NCBI RefSeq assembly: GCF_009729545.1
Contig: NZ_WFIY01000004.1
Location: 2,020,001 to 2,084,000 of the forward strand
Direction: 5' to 3'
From: Acidianus infernus
GTDB taxonomy: Archaea; Thermoproteota; Thermoprotei_A; Sulfolobales; Sulfolobaceae
DNA length: 64,000 bases
In this document: piece by piece, positions 1-9,889 of the stretch
Position numbering within the stretch: position 1 is the first letter of the stretch
How the letters are laid out: every line of letters begins with the position of its first letter
Made by a program: the position numbers and the translations under genes
Notes under the pieces: model-generated
Told to the model about the DNA's origin: nothing
What the model saw: the letters and a program-made list of their open reading frames with translations, nothing else
Databases searched by the model: none

Positions 1-417
1 GGAGGTTGCGAAATACTCTTACTTTCTGACATTGTTATATCATCGGAAGACGCAGTTTTCTCCATCTCTGAAGGAAAACTTGGACTTATCCCCCCGATGG
101 CTTGCGCTATAGGATATAAAGCCTTGGGCAGAAGGATTACAAGGCTTCTATTAACAGCTGAAGCAATAACGGCGAAAGAGGCTAAGGAAATAGGACTTGT
201 GGATTACGTCGTCCCTAAGGAAAAAATTATGGAAGAACTTGATAAAGTAGTTAAAATGATCTCTCAACTGGACTTGAATTCCATAAGATCAATGAAAGCT
301 TGGACAAGAGCAGACTTAAAGATGATAGAAAAAGCTGTTAAGGAATTATCACTACTTTGTTTAACTTCTCCAGCTAAGGATAGGATGAGGGAATTCGTTT
401 CTAAACATACGTCCTAA
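1..417 (+). CDS. Enoyl-CoA hydratase/isomerase (5' partial)
   Basis: The reading frame is open from base 1, so the gene begins before the window; only about 138 C-terminal residues are seen. They carry the crotonase pattern: a SDIVISSEDAVFSISEGKLG stretch, then an oxyanion-hole region near LGLIPPM, then TAEAITAKEAKEIGLVDYVV, which is the usual helix and turn after the active site. It would hydrate 2-enoyl-CoA to 3-hydroxyacyl-CoA in the cytoplasm. It lies 45 bases before a 3-hydroxyacyl-CoA dehydrogenase, the next beta-oxidation step, so a common transcript is likely. In many Sulfolobales these two activities are fused; here they are separate. Confidence 0.9.
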   Translation, partial: GGCEILLLSDIVISSEDAVFSISEGKLGLIPPMACAIGYKALGRRITRLLLTAEAITAKEAKEIGLVDYVVPKEKIMEELDKVVKMISQLDLNSIRSMKAWTRADLKMIEKAVKELSLLCLTSPAKDRMREFVSKHTS

Positions 418-462
418 AGTTTTATAAATAAAGTTATTTTTGCTAGTTGCAAAGATTATTAT

Positions 463-1566
463 ATGATAAAAAAGTTTACTGTAATAGGAGCAGGAACCAT
501 GGGACATGGAATAGCTGAACTGGCAGCTATCGCAGGTTATGACGTTTGGGTTAACGACATTAGCGACGAAATCTTACTTAACGCAAGAAATAAAATAGCT
601 TGGAGTTTATCTAAACTTAAAAAGCAAGAGGCATTAGAACGTATTCATTTTACTACAAACCAAGAGGAAGCGTTAAAGGACACGGACTTCATGGTGGAGG
701 CAGTAATAGAAGATATAAAAGTAAAGTCGCAAGTTTTTAACAAGGCCTCTAAGCTGGTTTCAGAGACTGCAGTACTTGCATCAAACACTAGTAGTATTCC
801 AATTTCCGAAATAGCAAAGGCCGTAGATAGGCAGGAGAGAGTAATAGGAATGCATTTCTTCAATCCCCCTGTCTTAATGCCCTTGGTTGAAATTATCAGA
901 GGAGAAAAGACGTCAGAAGAAACAGTAAGAATTGCTTTAGATGTTGCAAAGAATATGGGAAAGGAGACGATACTTATCAATAAGGATATCCCTGGCTTTT
1001 TAGTTACAAGAATAATGTTTAGGGTTAACGAAGTTGGATGTTGGTTACTTGACAATAAAATGGCTGAAGTAAAAGATATAGATTATACAGCAATTCAGGT
1101 CTTACAATTTCCCATGGGAGTGTTCTTACTCCAAGATTACGTAGGACTTGACGTAAGTTACCTTATTCAGAAAGCGTTAATAGAAAGAGGTTTTGAGGTA
1201 TATTATTGCAAATCTTTTGAACAAAAATATAATTCAAAAGAATTCGGAATGAAATCAGGTAAAGGATTTTATACATATAAAGGTAAAATTATAGAACCTA
1301 CACTAGAGAACGCAAAATTAGTCGACCCTGCACTTCTAGTTTCCTCAGCAATAAACGAATCGTATAGATTAATTAGACTTCGAATAGTATCAAAGGAAGA
1401 CGTAGGTAAAGGTTGCAAATTAGGATTAAATTGGCCAAAAACTCCCGAAGAATACTTAAAAGAATTTGGATTAAGCACGATCATAAGAAACTTAAAAATG
1501 CTTTACGAATCCACTGGTTTACCCCATTTCATCCCAGATGAAGAATTAACGAGGTCTTACTCATGA
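463..1566 (+). CDS. 3-hydroxyacyl-CoA dehydrogenase
   Basis: NAD-dependent oxidation of 3-hydroxyacyl-CoA to 3-ketoacyl-CoA. The 367-residue protein opens with a Rossmann fold (GAGTMG, residues 9-14), has the MHFFNPP substrate motif near residue 130 and the IPGFLVTRI segment that starts the C-terminal helical domain. It is longer than a single-domain bacterial enzyme (about 280 residues), because a second copy of the C-terminal domain follows the GKGFYTY motif. There is no fused crotonase domain. The stop overlaps the next start (ATGA), so translation with the aminotransferase is probably coupled. Confidence 0.93.
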   Translation: MIKKFTVIGAGTMGHGIAELAAIAGYDVWVNDISDEILLNARNKIAWSLSKLKKQEALERIHFTTNQEEALKDTDFMVEAVIEDIKVKSQVFNKASKLVSETAVLASNTSSIPISEIAKAVDRQERVIGMHFFNPPVLMPLVEIIRGEKTSEETVRIALDVAKNMGKETILINKDIPGFLVTRIMFRVNEVGCWLLDNKMAEVKDIDYTAIQVLQFPMGVFLLQDYVGLDVSYLIQKALIERGFEVYYCKSFEQKYNSKEFGMKSGKGFYTYKGKIIEPTLENAKLVDPALLVSSAINESYRLIRLRIVSKEDVGKGCKLGLNWPKTPEEYLKEFGLSTIIRNLKMLYESTGLPHFIPDEELTRSYS

Positions 1567-2843
1567 TGAACCCTAAAAAAGTTATTAGAGAGACAGAAAA
1601 ATACCTTGCTACAACAACTAGAGATCCAGAAACTTATCCAATAATACTCGACAGAGGAGAAGGAGTTTGGTTATATGACATTGAAGGAAATAAATACCTA
1701 GACTTTACTTCGGGAATTGGAGTTAATAATTTGGGTTGGCCGTCTCACCCTGAAGTAATAAAAACTGCAATAGCCCAAATGGCAAAGTTAGCCCATGCTG
1801 CAGGTAATGATTTTTATAACTTACCGCAACTTGAATTGGCAAGAAAATTAGCAATATGCTCTCCAGGGAATTTTGAAAAGAAAGTATTCTTCTCTAATAG
1901 CGGTACTGAAGCAGTTGAAGCTTCGATAAAATTAGTAAAAAGGAGAGAAAGAAAATATTTAATATCCTTCATTGGAGCTTTCCATGGTAGAACTTTTGGT
2001 TCCGTCTCACTTACAGCAAGTAAGCCAATACAAAAAGCAGAAGTAGGGCCATTCTTACCAGTAATATATGTGCCTTACCCTAATCCGTTTAAGAATCCGT
2101 GGCATATTAATGGTTATGAGGATCCTAACTCATTAATAGACAGAGTAATAGAATATATCGAGGATTACATTTTTGCCCACGTAGTCCCACCAGAAGAGAT
2201 AGGAGGCATATTCTTCGAGCCTATACAAGGAGAAGGAGGTTACGTAGTCCCACCAAGAGGTTTCTTTCAAGCATTGCAAAGGTTAGCAAGAAAATACGGA
2301 ATATATTTGATAGACGATGAAGTACAAATGGGAATGGGAAGAACAGGAAAACTTTTCGCAATAGAGAACTTTAACGCGGAACCAGATGTAATAACCTTAG
2401 CGAAGGCTTTAGGTGGCGGACTGGTTCCAATAGGTGCTACCATATTTAGGGCAGAGTTGGACTTTAAACCTGGAATGCATAGTAATACCTTTGGAGGTAA
2501 TGCCTTAGCATGTGCAATAGGCTCAAAGGTCATAGAAATTACTAAGGATTTATTACCGCATGTAAATGAAGTAGGGAAAATATTTAGAGATGAGCTATCT
2601 ACGATGGACGTAGATGACGTAAGAGGAATGGGTTTAGCTTGGGGAATAGAATTCGGTAGAATATACAATAGAAAAATAAGGGATACGGTAATTCAGGAGG
2701 CAGCTAGAAGAGGACTACTACTATTGCCTGCAGGAGAAGGAGCAATCAGAATAATTCCTCCCTTAATAATAAGTGGCGAGGAAGCAAAGAAAGGCTTAGC
2801 AATATTAAAGAAAGTTATTAGTGATGCCACAAAATTGACTTAG
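1563..2843 (+). CDS. Class III PLP aminotransferase (4-aminobutyrate/acetylornithine type)
   Basis: A 426-residue fold-type I aminotransferase. Visible signatures are [14 protein letters not shown] (phosphate-binding region), [12 protein letters not shown], the [14 protein letters not shown] loop that carries the pyridine-nitrogen aspartate, and [10 protein letters not shown] with the Schiff-base lysine. The family moves the omega-amino group of GABA, beta-alanine, ornithine or lysine derivatives to 2-oxoglutarate. The substrate cannot be fixed from sequence. Coupling to beta-oxidation enzymes suggests that it makes a semialdehyde that enters acyl-CoA metabolism. Two ATG codons stand in tandem (1563 and 1566). 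Confidence 0.88.
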   Translation: MMNPKKVIRETEKYLATTTRDPETYPIILDRGEGVWLYDIEGNKYLDFTSGIGVNNLGWPSHPEVIKTAIAQMAKLAHAAGNDFYNLPQLELARKLAICSPGNFEKKVFFSNSGTEAVEASIKLVKRRERKYLISFIGAFHGRTFGSVSLTASKPIQKAEVGPFLPVIYVPYPNPFKNPWHINGYEDPNSLIDRVIEYIEDYIFAHVVPPEEIGGIFFEPIQGEGGYVVPPRGFFQALQRLARKYGIYLIDDEVQMGMGRTGKLFAIENFNAEPDVITLAKALGGGLVPIGATIFRAELDFKPGMHSNTFGGNALACAIGSKVIEITKDLLPHVNEVGKIFRDELSTMDVDDVRGMGLAWGIEFGRIYNRKIRDTVIQEAARRGLLLLPAGEGAIRIIPPLIISGEEAKKGLAILKKVISDATKLT

Positions 2844-2889
2844 TTATGATGAGTCAAATTTTTAGTTATTTATTTTTCTTCTGTTATCT

Positions 2890-3477
2890 ATGGTAAATAT
2901 TTTAGTTCTCTTCTACGGCTACGGGAGTATTGTAGATTTGGCAAAAGAAATAGCAAAAGGAGCTGAAGAAGAAGGTGCAGAAACAAGGATAAGGAAAGTT
3001 AGAGAAACGCTGTACCCAGAATTAATACAACAATTTCATATCCCAGTTGATAACACTAAGGATATTCCAGAAGTTACATTGGATGATTTAAAATGGGCAG
3101 ATGGAATAGCAATAGGTTCTCCAACTAGATACGGAAACATGGCAGGTGGAATGAAGACTTTCTTAGATTCAACCGCACCTCTATGGAGAAATGGAGACTT
3201 ATATGGCAAGCCTGTAACGTTCTTCACCGAGGCATCAACAGTTCACGGAGGCCACGAAACTACGATCCTTACCATGAGCACATATGCATATCACTTTGGT
3301 ATGATAATAGTGACTTTAGGTTACGGAATTCCAGAAATTTCAAAATCAACAACTGGAGGAAGTCCTTACGGGGCATCACATCTAGGCTCAAAAAAGGAGT
3401 TAGATGAAGACGAAATAAAGATAGCAAGATTTCAAGGTAAAAGGTTAGCACAAGTAGCTAAAAAGCTATTAAGTTAA
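2890..3477 (+). CDS. wrbA: WrbA-type NAD(P)H:quinone oxidoreductase, flavodoxin fold
   Basis: A 195-residue flavodoxin-like protein. It starts with VNILVLFYGYGSIVDLAKEI (the FMN phosphate loop, with GYGSI in place of the usual serine-rich loop) and has IAIGSPTRYGNMAGGMKTFLD, the WrbA/NQO signature. It would reduce quinones by two electrons with FMN and NAD(P)H in the cytosol, which limits semiquinone stress. It sits 46 bases after the aminotransferase with a T-rich gap and may have its own promoter. Confidence 0.88.
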   Translation: MVNILVLFYGYGSIVDLAKEIAKGAEEEGAETRIRKVRETLYPELIQQFHIPVDNTKDIPEVTLDDLKWADGIAIGSPTRYGNMAGGMKTFLDSTAPLWRNGDLYGKPVTFFTEASTVHGGHETTILTMSTYAYHFGMIIVTLGYGIPEISKSTTGGSPYGASHLGSKKELDEDEIKIARFQGKRLAQVAKKLLS

Positions 3478-3530
3478 GTTTATTTTATAACTTAAGAAAA
3501 ATTTTTATTTTTTGGTGCAAAGCATTACTT

Positions 3531-3716
3531 ATGAAGAAATTAACTTGCGCATGTGGAGGACTATTAGCTCTAGCAGTGTATTTAGTAGTATCAGATTTTA
3601 GTTTGCCAATACCTTACTTTAAGTACTCGCCAGACGTACCGATTTATCTAGGAATATTACTAGGTATAATATCCATGTTACTTCTAGCATCCTCCAACGC
3701 CGAGGAAGAAATTTAA
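3531..3716 (+). CDS. Small two-span membrane protein, unknown function
   Basis: A 61-residue protein. It has a short N-terminal Lys/Cys segment (KKLTCACGG), a hydrophobic span at about residues 10-23, a polar outside loop rich in Pro and Tyr, a second span at about 38-54 and an acidic tail (NAEEEI). No family is recognised. A purine-poor AT-rich leader precedes the ATG. It lies between the flavoprotein and the prpD homologue in the same direction. Confidence 0.6.
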   Translation: MKKLTCACGGLLALAVYLVVSDFSLPIPYFKYSPDVPIYLGILLGIISMLLLASSNAEEEI

Positions 3717-3740
3717 TAAAGAGGACATTAATTTATCATT

Positions 3741-5009
3741 ATGGAACTAGCTGAATTATTAGCTGAATACTCAACTTCAATATCTTATGAAGATCTAGGC
3801 GAAGAAGAAATACATGAAGCCAAAAGGAGAATAATAGACTCTTTAGGGGTAGCAAAAGCATCAATAAACTCTAAACCCGCGGAAATAATAAGAAGACTGG
3901 ATATAAAAGGAAATTACCCAATGATAGGTTACAAGAAAGGATCTCCAGATTACGCTTCATTTTATAATACTTTCTTAATAAGATATCTAGATTTTAACGA
4001 TACATACTTGTCAAAGGAACCATTACATCCTAGCGATATCATTGGAGGAATACTAACATTGGGAGAGAAAGGGAGAGATATAATACTATCAATCGTAATA
4101 GGTTATGAAGTCGGGACAAGGTTATGTGACTCCGCATCACTAAGATTAAGGGGTTTCGATCACGTAAACTTTACACAAATAGCAAGTGCAGTAGCATTAA
4201 GTAAACTGCTTAACCTTAACAAAGAACAAACAATTAACGCAATTTCCATGACTGTAATCCCCCATGTAGCATTGAGGCAAAGTAGAGTAGGAAAATTATC
4301 GATGTGGAAGGCAGGAGCTACAGCTGAAGCAATAAGAAATTCAGTTTTCGCAGTCTTATTAGCAAAGGAAGGTTTTACCGGACCGGAAAAGCCATTCTCT
4401 GGAGAAAAAGGATTTAAATTAATAGCCGAGTTAGATTATTCGCCATTTGAAAGGATGGGAACTAGGAAAATACTCCAGACGAGTATTAAAAAATATCCTG
4501 TCGAATATCATGCACAAGCCTTAGTAGAGGCAATACTTAATCTGAAGTATGAAGGTGAAATTAAGAAAATAATTGTAGAAACTTACGAGGCAGGTAAGAG
4601 CATTTTAGCAGATGAAGAAAAGTGGAATCCCGAAACCAAAGAAACTGCAGATCACAGTATACCTTTCATAACTGCTACAACGCTAATGCTAAGAAAAATG
4701 TGGCTCGAAAATTACTCGTTAATAGGAGACGAGAAGGTTAAAGAGTTAATGAAGAAAGTTGAGGTAGTCGAAAACCCAGAATACACAAAGGTTTATCCTA
4801 GGGAATTGCCTACAAAAATTACCATAATAACTGATAAAGGAAAGTTCGAGAACGAGGTTAGGTCCCCGAGAGGTTACTATAATAATCCCATGTCAGATGA
4901 AGAGGTGGAGGAAAAGGCGTTGAAACTTGGACTAACAAGGGAAGTAATAAATAAAATTTGGAATTTAGAAAATGAAAATGAGGTAGACAAAATTGTCGGA
5001 AGTATTTAG
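3741..5009 (+). CDS. prpD: MmgE/PrpD family protein, probable 2-methylcitrate dehydratase
   Basis: A 422-residue member of the MmgE/PrpD family. Visible marks are RIIDSLGVAKAS near the N-terminus, FNDTYLSKEPLHPSDIIGG (the family's conserved D-T/Y-region followed by HPSD), WKAGATAEAIRNSVFA, and EYHAQALVEAIL. The family dehydrates 2-methylcitrate to 2-methyl-cis-aconitate; some members act on related acids. The next two genes encode a methylisocitrate lyase and a citrate/methylcitrate synthase, and this supports the propionate role. The gene overlaps the next one by 17 bases. Confidence 0.88.
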   Translation: MELAELLAEYSTSISYEDLGEEEIHEAKRRIIDSLGVAKASINSKPAEIIRRLDIKGNYPMIGYKKGSPDYASFYNTFLIRYLDFNDTYLSKEPLHPSDIIGGILTLGEKGRDIILSIVIGYEVGTRLCDSASLRLRGFDHVNFTQIASAVALSKLLNLNKEQTINAISMTVIPHVALRQSRVGKLSMWKAGATAEAIRNSVFAVLLAKEGFTGPEKPFSGEKGFKLIAELDYSPFERMGTRKILQTSIKKYPVEYHAQALVEAILNLKYEGEIKKIIVETYEAGKSILADEEKWNPETKETADHSIPFITATTLMLRKMWLENYSLIGDEKVKELMKKVEVVENPEYTKVYPRELPTKITIITDKGKFENEVRSPRGYYNNPMSDEEVEEKALKLGLTREVINKIWNLENENEVDKIVGSI

Positions 5010-5835
5010 AAAGGAAAAATTCCTTATAATTCCAGGGGTTTTTAATCCATTTACAGCATTACTTGCAGAAAAAGTAGGTTTTAGGGCTATATATTTATCT
5101 GGAGGAGCGCTAACTTCGTCTTTAGGTCTGCCTGATATAGGTATAATCAGCCTTGAGGAACTCGCCAACGAAGTTAGGAAAATTAGAGAAGTAACCCAAA
5201 TACCAATGATAGTTGATGCAGACACGGGCTTCGGAGAAGCAATAAACGTCTATAGGACGGTAAGAGTATTGGAAAAAGCTGGAGCTAACGCTATACAAAT
5301 AGAAGATCAAAAAATGCCTAAAAAATGCGGTCATTTAGACGGAAAGGAAGTAGTTGAAAGGAGTGTAATGGTGTCAAAAATAAAGGCAGCTCTGGAGGCT
5401 AGGAAAGACGCATTAATAATAGCTAGAGTAGATTCAAACGACGTCTTCGGTTTAGAAGATGCAATAGAAAGAGCTAAAGAATACGTAGAAGCAGGAGCCG
5501 ACATAATATTTCCAGAGGCTTTACATTCAAAGGAGGAGTTCGCAAAATTTGCCAAAGAAGTTAAGGCACCACTTTTAGCTAACATGACTGAGTTCGGAAA
5601 GACTCCTCTAATAACCGCCAAAGAGTTTGAAGAATTAGGCTATAAATACGTTATCTTTCCAGTAACAATCTTTAGAGTAGCTGCAAAGGCGATGAAGGAG
5701 GCACTAGAAGTTCTACTAAATGAAGGCACTCAAAAGTCTTTAATAGATAAGATGATGACGAGAAAAGAGCAATACGAGATAATTAATTATGATTTCTATG
5801 ATAAATTAGACAAAAAATTAGCGAAACTTTTATAA
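4993..5835 (+). CDS. prpB: 2-methylisocitrate lyase (PEP mutase/isocitrate lyase superfamily)
   Basis: A 280-residue TIM-barrel lyase that would split 2-methylisocitrate into succinate and pyruvate. The active-site loop KKCGHLDGKEV (around residue 112) has the catalytic Cys-Gly-His, and VDADTGFGEAINVYRTVR supplies the metal-binding aspartates. The start is TTG at 4993, inside the end of prpD; it keeps the SEVFRKEKFLIIPG N-terminus expected for the family. Overlapping genes and shared direction point to one operon with prpD and prpC. Confidence 0.9.
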   Translation: MSEVFRKEKFLIIPGVFNPFTALLAEKVGFRAIYLSGGALTSSLGLPDIGIISLEELANEVRKIREVTQIPMIVDADTGFGEAINVYRTVRVLEKAGANAIQIEDQKMPKKCGHLDGKEVVERSVMVSKIKAALEARKDALIIARVDSNDVFGLEDAIERAKEYVEAGADIIFPEALHSKEEFAKFAKEVKAPLLANMTEFGKTPLITAKEFEELGYKYVIFPVTIFRVAAKAMKEALEVLLNEGTQKSLIDKMMTRKEQYEIINYDFYDKLDKKLAKLL

Positions 5836-5872
5836 TTATAAATAATAACTATTATTTTGACGAAGTGGCAGT

Positions 5873-6988
5873 ATGATCCAAATAAGTAGGGGACTGGAGA
5901 ATGTAATAATAAAGGAAACTTCATTAACCTACATAGACGGAGAAAAAGGAGTACTTAGGTATAGAGGGTATAATATAGAAGACCTTGCAGAAAATTGTGA
6001 ATACGAAGAAGTAGTTCATCTAATGTTATTCGGAGAACTGCCAAACGCTAAGCAATTACAAGAAGTAAAGGAGAAAATTAACCAAAGTTACGAAGTACCT
6101 CTCGAAGTTCTTGAAGCAATGCAAAAGCTACCAAGAGATGCAGACCCAATAAGCCTAATGGAGACGGCTTTTAGTATAATGAGCATTTGGGGTAAAAGAA
6201 TAAATAGACTAACAGCACTTGATATAATTGCCAAGGCTTCAACCATAGTCTCTAACGTATATAGGATAAAGGAAGGGTTAAAAACAAAAATTCCAGAACC
6301 ATCTGAAAGTTATGCAAAGAGCTTTCTAGAGGCAACTTTCTTCAAAAAGCCTTCAGCGGACGAGGTAAAGGCAATGAACACTGCACTAATACTTTATACA
6401 GACCACGAAGTACCTGCATCAACTACTGCAGCACTAGTTTCTGCATCAACTTTAACAGATATTTATTCCTGCATAACCTCTGCACTTTCCGCACTAAAAG
6501 GTCCTTTACACGGAGGAGCAGCTGAAGAGGCTTTCAAGCAGTTTGTGGAAATAGGTAGTCCGGATAACGTGGAAAAATGGTTTGAGGAGAACATTATAAA
6601 AAGTAAAAAGAGACTAATGGGTTTTGGGCATAGAGTTTACAAGACTTACGATCCTAGGGCAAAAATATTCAAAAAGATGGCTTATTCACTAGCTAAGGAG
6701 GAGAGTAAAAAATACTTACAAATAGCGGAAAAGCTTGAGGAACTAGGAGTAAGATATTTCTCACAAAAGAAAATATATCCGAATACAGACTTCTACTCTG
6801 GGATTGTCTTCTATTCACTAGGTTTTCCGATTTACATGTTTACCTCACTTTTCGCTTTGTCCAGAATACTGGGTTGGTTAGCTCACGTAATAGAATACTT
6901 AGAAAATCAACCTGCAATAATCTGGCCCAGGGCTTTATACGTCGGACCAGAAAAAAGAGATTTTATACCTTTATCACAGAGAGGATAA
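5873..6988 (+). CDS. prpC: Citrate synthase / 2-methylcitrate synthase
   Basis: A 371-residue citrate synthase of the small archaeal type. The catalytic set is visible: KGPLHGGAAEEA (first His), GFGHRVYKTYDPR (second His) and YPNTDFYSG (Asp). It condenses acetyl-CoA or propionyl-CoA with oxaloacetate. Sulfolobales synthases are known to take both substrates. Its position after prpD-prpB favours the methylcitrate cycle, but it could also be the main TCA enzyme. The ATG lies 37 bases after prpB. Confidence 0.92.
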   Translation: MIQISRGLENVIIKETSLTYIDGEKGVLRYRGYNIEDLAENCEYEEVVHLMLFGELPNAKQLQEVKEKINQSYEVPLEVLEAMQKLPRDADPISLMETAFSIMSIWGKRINRLTALDIIAKASTIVSNVYRIKEGLKTKIPEPSESYAKSFLEATFFKKPSADEVKAMNTALILYTDHEVPASTTAALVSASTLTDIYSCITSALSALKGPLHGGAAEEAFKQFVEIGSPDNVEKWFEENIIKSKKRLMGFGHRVYKTYDPRAKIFKKMAYSLAKEESKKYLQIAEKLEELGVRYFSQKKIYPNTDFYSGIVFYSLGFPIYMFTSLFALSRILGWLAHVIEYLENQPAIIWPRALYVGPEKRDFIPLSQRG

Positions 6989-7042
6989 AGGAGTCAGCCT
7001 TCTAGCTGATTTCAAAGATTAGGAATAATGCTAAGTACTGAG

Positions 7043-7095
7043 TTCTGACCTCCTCTCCGCCTTGAAAGGGCGAGGTTTGTCGTTTTTCTATCAGA
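7043..7095. mobile_element. Minimal palindromic IS200/IS605-type end remnant
   Basis: The start (TTCTGACCTCCTCTCCGCC) matches the right end of the TnpB element at 15.6 kb. The continuation (AAGGGCGAGGTTTGTCGTT) matches the left end of the same family at 17.08 kb. So both ends are fused with nothing between them, like an internally deleted element or an excision scar. Confidence 0.6.
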
Positions 7096-7788
7096 TAAAC
7101 TAATGGATATAAACCTTGCCATGTCATTATCAACCATACTATTATATCTTTACCCTCTGCGTTTGGATTAACATTTTACCTAATACTGTATTTTTACTCT
7201 CTTCTAGTAATTATACCTCAATTGTAATAATTAGTTATAAAATTACAGATTAGTTAAATTTAAAGTAATCATGTGAGTATTTACGCTTTGCAATCTGAAT
7301 CATTATAATTAAGGTCATAAAATATATTATTTTACTAAATATTTCTATTCTACAACTTTTTGATAATTAAATTACACACATCGTGTCTTTCAATTTATAA
7401 ATACTGGTGCTTAATGACTTCAAGAAAAAGACTTTCTATAGTATCAGAAAATATAAAATAAAGACTCAAAAGACCTATGAAGGTCGTTACTTATATGTTT
7501 TCTTATTCTTCTATGTGCTTAATTTCTCGATCATCGGACAATGAGAAAGTTGATTGGTTAATATGCACATGGCTAAGAACTAATGCTTTTATTTGACTCT
7601 CTAGAAGTCCTCGGCGTTTTTCATCTTCCCACTAAAAGAGCAACGTCGTTAGAAAGATTCAATTGGGTTACCCACCAACCCTCCATAGAGTTTTTAAAAG
7701 AAAAAGCCTCGCCCAGGATTTATCTGCAAAATCAGGATGAGCTAAAGTTTATGCAAAGGTTTATTTTATACTAATCAAATTATATATT
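7096..7788. other. Gene-poor intergenic stretch
   Basis: About 690 bases of AT-rich DNA. Short open frames (for example near 7583-7774) show no domain, no ribosome site and atypical composition. Apart from the transposon scar at its left edge and the promoter region just before 7789, no function is seen. Confidence 0.5.
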
Positions 7789-8283
7789 ATGGACGAACTG
7801 GAAAGGAAAATAATAGATGCACTAGAGAAACAAGACATGAATTCCTTATCGGGATTAGTTAAAAGCTTATCAATGATGGCAAACTTTGACGGCATAGTAA
7901 TTTATTACGTTACTTTTGATAACAGAGACGGTAAAATAGTAGTCCCCAAGGAAAGTGAAGATTATAATAGGCTTATTAACGCTGTGGCTCCAACTTCAAT
8001 GACTTCAAGTATAGAAAAAATGCTGAGAGCTATGATGGGAATTGAAGAAGAACCCGAGAAAGAAACGCAGTATGAGGTTCCAGAGGAAGAGGACTTCGAA
8101 ATCATACCAAAAGGAGATGAATTATTCGTCGTAGGCAGAGTTGAAGAAGAGCCTGAGGTTAGGATTGAGAGCGGAGTCCTAGATGTAGGAAAGAAAGCAA
8201 TAACTTTACCTCCTGGGAATTGGAAAATTGTTGAGAAAAAGTTTAAGAACGGAATTCTAACTGTTCACCTACAGAAAGGCTAG
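7789..8283 (+). CDS. Hsp20/CS-fold-like protein with helical N-terminus
   Basis: A 164-residue acidic protein. The first ~85 residues are mostly helical and Met/Ser-rich (SLSGLVKSLSMMANF). A linker rich in Glu/Pro follows (residues ~87-105). The last ~60 residues look like an alpha-crystallin/CS beta sandwich, ending in KKFKNGILTVHLQKG, which resembles the NGVLTV strand of Hsp20 proteins. The usual C-terminal IXI tail is missing, so the oligomer would differ from a classical small heat-shock protein. Function uncertain; perhaps a chaperone or adaptor. Confidence 0.6.
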   Translation: MDELERKIIDALEKQDMNSLSGLVKSLSMMANFDGIVIYYVTFDNRDGKIVVPKESEDYNRLINAVAPTSMTSSIEKMLRAMMGIEEEPEKETQYEVPEEEDFEIIPKGDELFVVGRVEEEPEVRIESGVLDVGKKAITLPPGNWKIVEKKFKNGILTVHLQKG

Positions 8284-8633
8284 CGAGTCGTAAAAATGTT
8301 TGTATATTTAGAATTACCCATGCATACATAATTTTCTTGTAATAAACTACTCTTCTCTTTTTTATATAGTATTCTATAATATACCTTAAAAGCTATCTCG
8401 TCTCAACTAATTTAATAGAAAGTTTTAATTATCACTTTTTAACCTTTCTTTTTCTCTCATTCAATTCGAAGACGTTATTGAAAGTAATTATTATCTCAAA
8501 GATAGTATCAATAAATAGTAAAATATTGAGAGAAATTTGAGAATTGGAATAGCCGCAAATGTGCCTAGGTCGAACTCGTAAACACAGGACTTGATGCGAT
8601 ATACCGAGTATATATGTAGCTAATATTATTTAT
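8284..8633. other. Intergenic region, no gene seen
   Basis: AT-rich DNA without an open frame that resembles a protein and without a clear RNA. Confidence 0.45.
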
Positions 8634-8800
8634 CAGCCGACTTCCTCCCAGCACTGAGGGGTTCTCTCCTCATAGTTTCCACTATCGGTGGCCAGAGAAT
8701 AACTCTAATGGAGCACTTTCATCCGGAAGAGCCTCCATTAGCGACGCTAAAAGGAACTGCTTTCTATAAGGGGCTATCCGTCCCCTAGGCTTTCAACCCT
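8634..8800. mobile_element. Solo TnpB-element right end / omega-RNA-like structured remnant
   Basis: GC-richer block in AT-rich surroundings. The order of its parts (CTTCCTCCC, a GC hairpin, TCTCTCC, TTTCCACTATCGGTGGCC, CAGAGAA, GGAGCACTTTCATCC, GAAGAG) parallels the block at 63,869-64,000. In IS605-type elements this end encodes the guide RNA scaffold of TnpB. No tnpB frame is attached. Confidence 0.5.
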
Positions 8801-9087
8801 TCATTAATAAAGATTACTTCAAAAAGCCACACATACCATCTCGAAGAGAAAGATGCACGACTTCATTAAAATCACATAAATTTACTTCCTGAAAAATATC
8901 AAATAAGCAGAATAGAAAGATAAAAATATATACTACCTTTCAATTCTTCCCTATTTCAACTGATATAAGGGAAATTCCGTATACTCCATACAGCCTACCT
9001 TTGTTTCTCAACTAATTAAGTAATATCTCGACATCATTTTTATATAAACTGAGCGTATATAAAAAATAAATTACTTGAACAATAAGA
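8801..9087. other. Intergenic region, no gene seen
   Basis: AT-rich stretch downstream of the transporter gene, which is on the opposite strand. No open frame or motif is supported. Confidence 0.4.
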
Positions 9088-9660
9088 TTATAATGGCAAA
9101 CTCCAGCCTAGAGCAAAAGAAGTAACCGCGGCGAAAGTTAAGTACATTAGCCACACTCCAGTTATTAGATGGAAATAACCCTTTACTTTAGTCCATTGCC
9201 TAGATGCTAATAAACTTGCCGGGATATCTGAAATATAAACTAGTGCCAGTAAAGTAAATAAGATTCCTACTGGATTATCTTTTACCTCATAAAATACTAA
9301 AGCACCTATTATTGATATCCACAAGAAAGCTACGGCCATATAGCCGTCGACTCTAGCGTCGCCTCCATAATGTCTATTTAGTCCTAACGCAAACCAATGT
9401 ACGCCATATGCAGTAAAAGCTACAGCGGCCATATATAATGCATTAGGAGGTGTAACATCATACATTGCTATATACGCCCATAATATTATTGCAGTAATAA
9501 ATTGCATAAAACCGGGCATCCATATGCCCCATTGACCTAATGATTTATTTAATGATTCACTTGATTGGGGATAACCGCTTACTTCCACTCCGCCATAAAC
9601 AAAATATCCCGTTCCTAGACCAAAAAATCCTATAGCCAACGGGAGTATTGGCAAATTCAT
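9088..9660 (-). CDS. Probable acetate-uptake (GPR1/FUN34/YaaH-like) membrane protein
   Basis: A 190-residue protein with about six hydrophobic spans. LPLAIGFFGLGTGYFVYGG at the N-terminus and GIWMPGFMQFITAIILWAY resemble the AceTr family, which carries acetate, propionate or succinate with protons. The full NPAPLGL signature of the family is not present, so the assignment rests on topology and spaced Gly/Trp residues. A carboxylate carrier would fit near the propionate genes. It could instead be an unrelated six-span protein. Confidence 0.55.
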   Translation of the reverse strand: MNLPILPLAIGFFGLGTGYFVYGGVEVSGYPQSSESLNKSLGQWGIWMPGFMQFITAIILWAYIAMYDVTPPNALYMAAVAFTAYGVHWFALGLNRHYGGDARVDGYMAVAFLWISIIGALVFYEVKDNPVGILFTLLALVYISDIPASLLASRQWTKVKGYFHLITGVWLMYLTFAAVTSFALGWSLPL

Positions 9661-9889
9661 TTCGATCTATATCTTTTTTACTCTATTTAAGTTATAAAGT
9701 TTTCTTTCCTATTATTAGCAAATTATTTTATAATTCATGTATTCAAATATCTCTATTTTTAAACTATATATACTACTATAAACTTTTATTATAGAACAAT
9801 CTTAGTATAGATTTTTGTTAAAAAAAGAATTTTTGATTTAAAATGTTTAGTGAGTTAACTTTTTTAATAATAAATGAGATGAGGTATCT
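9661..9889. promoter_or_regulatory. Divergent promoter region of transporter and formate dehydrogenase operon
   Basis: A 229-base AT-rich gap between diverging genes. Several TATA-like stretches (for example AAACTATATATAC near 9762) could serve either side. A purine-rich GAGATGAGG precedes the GTG start at 9890. Confidence 0.4.

Noticed and set aside
7583..7774. 63-codon open frame
   Set aside because: No ribosome site, composition unlike its neighbours, no domain; lies in decayed intergenic DNA.
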